A DNA stretch of 10,880 nt, taken from Desulfobacterales bacterium. GTDB lineage: Bacteria > Desulfobacterota > Desulfobacteria > Desulfobacterales > JAFDCJ01. The translations under genes were made by a program, and so were the position numbers. Location: assembly GCA_020345785.1 (NCBI GenBank), contig CP070771.1, forward strand, positions 4,627,292-4,638,171. The letters are read 5' to 3'. This document shows, one piece after another, positions 6,107-10,880 of the stretch; position 1 is the first letter of the stretch, and each line of letters opens with the position of its first letter. The notes under the pieces are model-generated. The model searched no databases, had not been told where the DNA came from, and was given only the letters and a program-made list of their open reading frames with translations.

Positions 6107-7117
6107 ATGACTGAGCTGCTGGCCGTTTACAATCTGGTCAAACACTTCCCCGTGCGGCGCGGTCTGCTGCGCAGCCGTCGGGAGTATGTTCACGCAGTGG
6201 ACGGCATCTCTTTCAGTCTGGGCCCGCAAGAAACGCTGGGCCTGGTGGGGGAATCGGGCTGCGGCAAATCCACCGCCGGCCGGGCCATATTGCGCTTGAT
6301 CCGGCCCACATCCGGCCGGGTCTACTTCAAGGGCGAGGAGGTTCTGGCGATGGATGCCGGCCGCGAGCGTCGGATGCGGCGGCAAATGCAGATGATCTTT
6401 CAGGACCCCTTCGGATCGTTGAATCCCCGGCTGACGGTCGAGCGCATCGTAGAAGAGCCCCTGCTAACCCACAGGGTCGGCAACCATCGCGAACGACGGG
6501 AACGGGTGACCGACATTTTGCACACCGTCGGTCTGCTGCCCGAGCACATGCAGCGCTTCCCCCACGAGTTTTCCGGCGGGCAACGTCAACGGATTATGAT
6601 CGCGCGGGCGCTGATCCTGCAGCCCGAGCTGATCATCGGCGACGAGCCCGTTTCCGCGCTGGACGTTTCGGTGCAGGCCCAGATCATCAATCTGATGGTG
6701 CGGCTGCAGCGGCAATTCAGGTTTTCATACATCATTATTTCCCATGACCTGAGCGTGATTCGGTTTGTAAGCCATCGGGTGGCGGTGATGTACCTGGGGC
6801 AGATCGTTGAGCTGGCGACGGCCGATGCCCTGTATGAATCGCCTCGCCACCCTTACACCCTGGCGTTGCTGTCGGCCGTGCCGATCGCCGACCCGCGTCG
6901 CAAACGCAAGCGGATCATTCTGAGCGGAGATGTGCCCTCTCCCCTGAATCCTCCGCCGGGATGCCGTTTTCACCCGCGCTGCCCGCAGCGCATGCCCGTC
7001 TGTGAGCGGGAAGCGCCGGTCATGCGCCGGGTCGCCGAAGGGCATCTGACCGCCTGCCACCTGCACCGCGATGGTCCCGAATGGCGTCCCACACCACCCG
7101 ATGGATCGCACCGTTAA
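6107..7117 (+). CDS. Peptide/nickel-type ABC transporter ATPase, DppF/OppF type
   Basis: This is the second ATPase of the same importer and would form a heterodimer with the product of the gene ending one base upstream, implying translational coupling. The 336-aa protein shows Walker [10 protein letters not shown] (48-56), Q-loop Gln99 in [11 protein letters not shown] (a stretch typical of OppF), signature FSGGQRQR (155-162), Walker B ELIIGDE (174-180) and His213. Its C-terminal extension also has the four-cysteine pattern: [10 protein letters not shown] (Cys286, Cys292), Cys299 and HLTACH (Cys317). The N-terminal [12 protein letters not shown] is typical of the subgroup. A 78-bp gap to the binding-protein gene follows. 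Confidence 0.92.
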   Translation: MTELLAVYNLVKHFPVRRGLLRSRREYVHAVDGISFSLGPQETLGLVGESGCGKSTAGRAILRLIRPTSGRVYFKGEEVLAMDAGRERRMRRQMQMIFQDPFGSLNPRLTVERIVEEPLLTHRVGNHRERRERVTDILHTVGLLPEHMQRFPHEFSGGQRQRIMIARALILQPELIIGDEPVSALDVSVQAQIINLMVRLQRQFRFSYIIISHDLSVIRFVSHRVAVMYLGQIVELATADALYESPRHPYTLALLSAVPIADPRRKRKRIILSGDVPSPLNPPPGCRFHPRCPQRMPVCEREAPVMRRVAEGHLTACHLHRDGPEWRPTPPDGSHR

Positions 7118-7123
7118 GGGCAC

Positions 7124-7140
7124 CGCGCACATGCAGCGCG
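7124..7140 (+). other. Small hairpin before the binding-protein gene
   Basis: CGCGC (7124-7128) and GCGCG (7136-7140) form a five-bp stem around ACATGCA, followed by CATAATTTGTTT. It starts seven bases after the second ATPase stop. It could act as a weak attenuator or a processing site separating the ATPase and binding-protein parts of the transcript. The stem is short, so confidence is low. Confidence 0.3.
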
Positions 7141-7180
7141 CATAATTTGTTTGGTAGAAGAAACACTAAGAAGCACAATG

Positions 7181-7188
7181 AAAGGAGG
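7181..7188 (+). promoter_or_regulatory. Ribosome binding site deciding the binding-protein start
   Basis: AAAGGAGG lies seven bases before ATG 7196. Together with the signal peptide that begins there, it rules out the upstream in-frame TTG 7151 and ATG 7178, whose translations would place the ribosome site inside the coding sequence. Confidence 0.85.
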
Positions 7189-7195
7189 TTTTATC

Positions 7196-8695
7196 ATGAA
7201 AAAATGGTCTTTTTTAACGCTAGCCGTATTCACCTGCCTGGCTCTGGCCGGAATTCCGTCCGGAGCTTTAGCAGCCTCGGACACGCTGGTGGTCATGCAG
7301 GAAGCCGAGCCCGTCGGCTTGGATCTGATGCAAAACGCTCTCCAGACCTCCATGAGCGTCTGCTACAACATTCACGATACTTTGTTTCACCCCCAGGAGG
7401 ATGCCTCCGTCCTGCCGGCCCTGGCCGAGAAGTGGGAAAAAGTCGACGATCTGACCTGGAAAATAAGCCTGCGCAAAGATGCCGTGTTTCACAACGGCGA
7501 GCCGGTCAACGCGGCGGCCGTGAAATTTTCCTACGATCGCGCCAATAACGAGGCGCTGAAAAATCCCCACCGGGGCAAGTTGTCGGCTTTCACCGAGCTG
7601 AATGTGATCGACGACTACACCTTTACTGTGAAAACCGCAGAGCCTTACGCCCCCGGCCTTTACATGCTCGGCTATTATCTACCGATCGTGCCGCCCAAGT
7701 ATATCCAGGAAGTGGGCGACAGCAAGTTCAACACCGATCCGATCGGCAGCGGCCCTTACCGCCTGAAAAAGTGGGTGCGCGGTGAAGAAATCGTCCTGGA
7801 GGCTTTTGACAAGTATTACGGCCCCAAGCCGGCCTACAAAAACCTCATATTCAAGGCTTCCCCTGAAGAGGCCTCACGCATCGCCGCGTTGCTGACCGGC
7901 GAGGCCCAGGTTATCAGCGGCGTTCCGGTGCACCAGCGCAAAAAGATCCAGGATTCCGGCAAGGCCTACCTGACGCCGCAGATGGGTGTGATGCCCTACC
8001 TGGGGATCAATACCTACGAGGCGCCTTTCAATGATGTACAGGTGCGCCAGGCCATCAACTACGCCATCGACAAGGAGTTGATCAACAAGGCGCTTTTTGA
8101 CGGCAAGGCCATCATCTGTGCCGGCCCGATCAGTCCCCGCACCTTCGGTGCCAGCCCCGCATTGAAGCCGTATGCCTACGATCCGGATAAGAGCCGGGCC
8201 CTGCTCAAGGAAGCCGGCCATCCCAACGGCATCGAGGCACGGCTGGCGTATCCCACTTATATGTCCCAGATACAGGAGCAGGCCGAAGCGATTGCCGCCA
8301 ACATGGCCAAGGCCGGCATCAACGTCACCCTCGAGCCGTTTGAACGGGCCGTCATGTGGGAGCGCTACAAGGGCAAAAAACACCAGCTCTACATCTACTG
8401 GTGGGATGATGCCCCCGAGCCGGACCGCTACATGTATTCCCTGTTCCATTCCAAGAGCCGGGACTACTACTACAAGAACCCGGCCGTCGATGAACTGCTT
8501 GACAAAGGGCGCACCATTATGGATCGCGCCGAGCGGGCCAAAGTATACGCCCAGATTGATGAAATGCTATACCGGGACGCCCCCTGGGCGTATCTCTATG
8601 TGGTGCCTGAAGTCTTCGGCGTGGCCAACGATGTCGACTATCAGGGACGCCGCGACGGCTTTTTGAACATGCGCTACGCCAAGCCGAAGATGTGA
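7196..8695 (+). CDS. Periplasmic substrate-binding protein, SBP_bac_5 (peptide/nickel) family
   Basis: This extracytoplasmic receptor of the PepT importer has 499 aa from the chosen start, normal for the family. MKKWSF, a hydrophobic core and GALA|AS (cleavage about residue 26-27) make a signal peptide. The cysteine at 14 is not in a lipobox. The mature part has the family features: TLVVMQEAEPVGLDL, PALAEKWEKVDDLTWKISLRK, FHNGEPVNAAAVKFSYDR, the cluster signature DPIGSGPYRLKKW, and VRQAINYAIDKE. The C-terminal lobe has WDDAPEPDRYMYSLFHS. The start is supported by AAAGGAGG seven bases upstream. Between two ATPase and two permease genes, it is clearly the cognate receptor. Peptides, glutathione, nickel chelates, opines or sugars are all possible ligands. 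Confidence 0.9.
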   Translation: MKKWSFLTLAVFTCLALAGIPSGALAASDTLVVMQEAEPVGLDLMQNALQTSMSVCYNIHDTLFHPQEDASVLPALAEKWEKVDDLTWKISLRKDAVFHNGEPVNAAAVKFSYDRANNEALKNPHRGKLSAFTELNVIDDYTFTVKTAEPYAPGLYMLGYYLPIVPPKYIQEVGDSKFNTDPIGSGPYRLKKWVRGEEIVLEAFDKYYGPKPAYKNLIFKASPEEASRIAALLTGEAQVISGVPVHQRKKIQDSGKAYLTPQMGVMPYLGINTYEAPFNDVQVRQAINYAIDKELINKALFDGKAIICAGPISPRTFGASPALKPYAYDPDKSRALLKEAGHPNGIEARLAYPTYMSQIQEQAEAIAANMAKAGINVTLEPFERAVMWERYKGKKHQLYIYWWDDAPEPDRYMYSLFHSKSRDYYYKNPAVDELLDKGRTIMDRAERAKVYAQIDEMLYRDAPWAYLYVVPEVFGVANDVDYQGRRDGFLNMRYAKPKM

Positions 8696-8713
8696 GAAAT
8701 AAACCTGTTAAAA

Positions 8714-8734
8714 GGGGCCGCCCTGGGCGGCCCC
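8714..8734 (+). other. Strong GC hairpin after the binding-protein gene
   Basis: GGGGCCGCC (8714-8722) and GGCGGCCCC (8726-8734) form a perfect nine-bp stem with a CTG loop, starting 18 bp after the stop codon. The following bases are GAATCTGGT, so there is no U-tract. In importer operons such a stem commonly protects the upstream binding-protein mRNA and lets only part of transcription reach the permease genes. That role, or a leaky terminator, is the likely explanation. Confidence 0.7.
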
Positions 8735-8746
8735 GAATCTGGTAGC

Positions 8747-8882
8747 GATTGAATATTTTCGATTGAATATTGAATATTTAAGGTATTCTTTCGTTTTTAA
8801 AAAAGAAGAAGCACCACGCAGCGTGTGCGCTGCACGAGCGACATCCATAAATATTCAATTTACAATCTTCAATTTTCAATTC
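8747..8882. repeat. 136-bp MITE-like element with ~38-bp AT-rich terminal inverted repeats
   Basis: The left arm 8747-8783 and the right arm 8845-8882 are reverse complements at about 30 of 38 aligned positions with one gap. The best block is ATTGAATATTTA (8769-8780) against TAAATATTCAAT (8848-8859). Within each arm ATTGAA-type units are repeated. The centre carries a T-rich/A-rich run and a small GCAGCG-TGTG-CGCTGC hairpin (8818-8833). The arms are far more AT-rich than the flanking genes, which points to an inserted element. It has no coding capacity and lies between the binding-protein and permease genes. Confidence 0.65.
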
Positions 8883-8914
8883 TCCGCTTCAAGGCGGATC
8901 CAAGTTAGGACCTC

Positions 8915-9841
8915 ATGCTGCGATATTTGCTCAAAAGACTCTGGCACACGGTTTATGTCATCATCGGCATTTCGGTGATCAGTTTCTTTTTTATTCACCT
9001 CTCCGGTGATCCGGTGATGCTCATGCTGCCGGCCGACGCATCCCACCAGGAAATCGAAGACCTGCGGGAACAGCTCGGATTCAATGATCCCATCTATGTT
9101 CAATACCTGCGCTTTGCCTGGCAGGCGCTGCGCGGTGAGTTCGGCCACTCGCTGTATTACAAGATCCCGGCCATGCAGCTAATCATCGAGCGGCTGCCGG
9201 CCAGCCTTGAACTGGCGGTGGCTGCCATGCTGATTGCGTTGGTGGTGGCGGTGCCCATCGGCATCGTCTCGGCAGTTCGCCGCGGATCACTGGTGGACAT
9301 GGGCAGCATGCTCGGCGCCCTTTTCGGCCTGTCCATGCCGCATTTCTGGCTGGGAATTATGCTGATTATGATTTTTTCCGTCAAGCTCGGGTGGCTGCCG
9401 ACCTCAGGCCGCGGGACCCTGGCCCATCTGATCATGCCGTCCGTGGCACTGGGCTTGAGCCTTATGGCCATGTTTGCCCGGCTGACGCGTTCGGTGATGC
9501 TTGAAGTGCTGAGCCAGGACTACATCCGTACGGCCCGCTCCAAGGGACTTAAAGAGCACATCGTCATCGCCAAACATGCCCTCAAGAATGCACTGATCCC
9601 GATTGTAACCGTGGCCGGCATGCAGTTTGGATTTTTGCTGGGTGGTACGGTTATCATCGAAACCGTTTTTGCCTGGCCGGGCGTTGGACGCCTCGTGGTC
9701 CAGGCGATTTTCAACCGCGACTACCCCCTGGTGCAGGCCACCGTTCTGGTGCTGGCGGTGATCTTCGTGGCGGTCAACTTCATCGTCGACATGCTGTATA
9801 TGTACCTGGACCCTCAAATCAGCTATTTTGAAGATAAATGA
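8915..9841 (+). CDS. Peptide/nickel-type ABC transporter permease, DppB/OppB type
   Basis: This is the first inner-membrane permease of the PepT importer, 308 aa. The N-terminus MLRYLLKRLWHTVYVIIGIS and the following SFFFIHLSGDPV are typical of DppB-type proteins (first helix, then periplasmic domain). The segment LREQLGFNDPIYVQYLRFA (50-68) is characteristic of the family. The cytoplasmic EAA coupling loop is DYIRTARSKGLKEHIVIAKHALKNAL-like at 202-227. The C-terminus has TVIIETVFAWPGVGRL (245-260) and DYPLVQA. AGGA lies five bases before the ATG. It overlaps the next permease gene by four bases (ATGA). A hairpin and a MITE-like repeat separate it from the binding-protein gene, so its expression may be lower. 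Confidence 0.93.
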   Translation: MLRYLLKRLWHTVYVIIGISVISFFFIHLSGDPVMLMLPADASHQEIEDLREQLGFNDPIYVQYLRFAWQALRGEFGHSLYYKIPAMQLIIERLPASLELAVAAMLIALVVAVPIGIVSAVRRGSLVDMGSMLGALFGLSMPHFWLGIMLIMIFSVKLGWLPTSGRGTLAHLIMPSVALGLSLMAMFARLTRSVMLEVLSQDYIRTARSKGLKEHIVIAKHALKNALIPIVTVAGMQFGFLLGGTVIIETVFAWPGVGRLVVQAIFNRDYPLVQATVLVLAVIFVAVNFIVDMLYMYLDPQISYFEDK

Positions 9842-10752
9842 ACCAGCAGATTGTTGCCAAGACAACCATTTTCGACGTTATCACGCCCCGGCTGCGTTTT
9901 ATGGCCGCGACCCTGCGGGAAGTGGCCCGGCGTCCCAGCGCTCTGATTGGCGGGATCATGATCGCTGTTATCCTGCTGATCAGCGTTTTTTTCCCTCTCT
10001 TTTATGCGGTCGATCCCCTGGAGCAGGATTTACTGGCCCGGTTCACACCGCCGGCCTGGCAGGAAGGCGGCAGCTGGGTTTACCCTCTGGGTGCGGACAA
10101 TCTGGGCCGCGATATACTGGCCCGTCTGCTTTACGGCAGTCGGGTATCACTGCTGGTCGGCTTTGCGGCCGTTCTGGTGGCAGAACTGGCCGGAATTTTG
10201 CTGGGACTCTTTTCGGGCTACTACGGCGGCAAAACCGACAACTTTATTATGCGGGTGGCCGACATCTTCATGGCTTATCCCTTCATGCTGCTGACCATAT
10301 CGGTTATCGCCGTACTGGGCACATCGATTTTCAATCTGATCCTGGTGTTGGGACTCTCCGACTGGGTGACCTATGCCCGCACCATCCGTGGCAGCGTCCT
10401 GTCCCTCAAGGAAAAGGAGTTCGTGGAGGCTTCCCGTGCCATCGGTACCCCCCACCGGGTGATTATCTTCCGCCACATCCTGCCGAACGTGATTTCACCG
10501 TTGCTGGTGCTCGGCACCCTGCGCGTTGCCAACATCATCATCTGGGAGAGCGGACTTTCTTTCCTGGGTATGGGGGTGCCGCCGCCGATGCCCACCTGGG
10601 GACGAATGCTGGCGGAAGGCCGACTTTACATCACCGACGCCTGGTGGCTGGTGACGCTGCCCGGCATAGCCATCATGCTGACGATTTTGTCGATCAACCT
10701 GCTGGGGGATGGGCTGCGGGATGCCTTAGACCCCCGGCTGCGCAACATTTGA
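9838..10752 (+). CDS. Peptide/nickel-type ABC transporter permease, DppC/OppC type
   Basis: This is the second permease of the importer, 304 aa. It has the DppC-type layout: a cytoplasmic N-terminal extension, a first membrane helix near residues 36-57, the periplasmic motif YPLGADNLGRDILAR (82-96), LLVGFAAVL, FSGYYGGKTDN, the EAA loop around EFVEASRAIGTPHRVIIFRH (194-213), then ESGLSFLGMGVPPPMPTWG and a C-terminal LLGDGLRDALDPRL. Its ATG overlaps the stop of the preceding permease gene by four bases, so the two are translationally coupled and should be made in equal amounts. The next gene follows after 18 bp. Confidence 0.93.
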   Translation: MNQQIVAKTTIFDVITPRLRFMAATLREVARRPSALIGGIMIAVILLISVFFPLFYAVDPLEQDLLARFTPPAWQEGGSWVYPLGADNLGRDILARLLYGSRVSLLVGFAAVLVAELAGILLGLFSGYYGGKTDNFIMRVADIFMAYPFMLLTISVIAVLGTSIFNLILVLGLSDWVTYARTIRGSVLSLKEKEFVEASRAIGTPHRVIIFRHILPNVISPLLVLGTLRVANIIIWESGLSFLGMGVPPPMPTWGRMLAEGRLYITDAWWLVTLPGIAIMLTILSINLLGDGLRDALDPRLRNI

Positions 10753-10770
10753 CGGATAGAAGGAAAAAAA

Positions 10771-10880
10771 ATGACAAAAGTATTGGTTTTGGGCCTCGGC
10801 CTGCAAGGCAAAGCGGCGATTCACGATCTGGAAAACAGCGACCAGGTCTCCGAAATTGTGGTGGCGGACATCGACACCCA
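10771..10880 (+). CDS. Saccharopine dehydrogenase-family protein (5' end only)
   Basis: Only the first 36 codons are in the window. They encode a Rossmann dinucleotide-binding start: VLVLGLGLQGKAAIHDL, with the GxGxxG-type turn at residues 8-13, then VSEIVVADID ending in an acidic residue after strand two, which favours NAD over NADP. The pattern resembles saccharopine dehydrogenase and lysine 6-dehydrogenase-like enzymes. AGAAGGA lies seven bases before the ATG. Its position 18 bp after the second permease gene puts it in the importer operon, so it may act on the imported compound or a breakdown product. The exact enzyme cannot be named from so short a piece. Confidence 0.65.
   Translation, partial: MTKVLVLGLGLQGKAAIHDLENSDQVSEIVVADIDT

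Noticed and set aside
7151..7195. Upstream TTG/ATG starts for the peptide-binding protein
   Set aside because: They would translate the AAAGGAGG ribosome site and place 15 extra residues before a normal signal peptide.
8714..8734. Hairpin as a full rho-independent terminator
   Set aside because: The stem is strong but the following bases lack a T-tract, and the permease genes downstream must still be transcribed with this importer.
8747..8882. ATTGAA-type repeats as a CRISPR array
   Set aside because: The units are short, degenerate, arranged as inverted arms and lack regular spacers; no cas genes nearby.
8763..8978. 71-codon frame across the MITE-like element
   Set aside because: It arises from the AT-rich inverted repeat and runs out of frame into the permease gene; no ribosome site.

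Overview
The window looks like a stretch of chromosome from a Gram-negative, metabolically versatile bacterium. I infer Desulfobacterota (Desulfosarcina/Desulfobacteraceae-like) from its GC-rich genes, the LivM N-terminus with a YAQDMA motif, the DUF169 protein and the AT-rich ATTGAATATT-type intergenic repeats. The lineage is an inference, not something the sequence proves. Both substrate-binding proteins have ordinary cleavable signal peptides without a lipobox, which fits a periplasm.

Layout. (1) 1-2455, + strand: the end of a branched-chain amino acid (LIV/HAAT) type ABC importer operon, with a LivM-type permease and then its periplasmic binding protein. A hairpin and two strong Shine-Dalgarno sequences lie between them, and a probable terminator follows. 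(2) 2456-2908: about 450 bp without a gene. It holds an 11-bp inverted repeat right after the stop codon, the terminator, and a compact inverted-repeat element at 2771-2884. I see nothing in 2605-2760. (3) 2909-3652, + strand: a DUF169 protein. It converges on (4) 3739-4680, - strand: a ketopantoate reductase (PanE/ApbA)-like dehydrogenase. (5) 4681-5139: a divergent intergenic region with a second copy of the repeat found upstream of the DUF169 gene, a decayed N-terminal piece of an EamA/DMT transporter gene, a small hairpin, and a 39-bp near-perfect palindrome with a TTGACA box at its centre. (6) 5140-10880, + strand: a six-gene operon for a dipeptide/oligopeptide/nickel-type (PepT) ABC importer, in the order ATPase, ATPase, binding protein, permease, permease. 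A saccharopine-dehydrogenase-family gene starts 18 bp after the last permease gene and runs off the window.

How it fits together: two importers, for amino acids and for short peptides or a chemically similar ligand, flank or adjoin two predicted NAD(P)-dependent enzymes. The PepT operon appears self-contained and is probably regulated at the palindrome. Its binding-protein gene is followed by a strong hairpin without a U-tract and then a 136-bp MITE-like inverted repeat, both between it and the permease genes. These could set a higher level for the binding protein than for the permeases. The most unusual content is intergenic: the two related repeats next to the DUF169 and PanE-like genes, the transporter relic, the palindrome and the MITE-like element. 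I found no tRNA, rRNA, CRISPR array or intact transposase gene.
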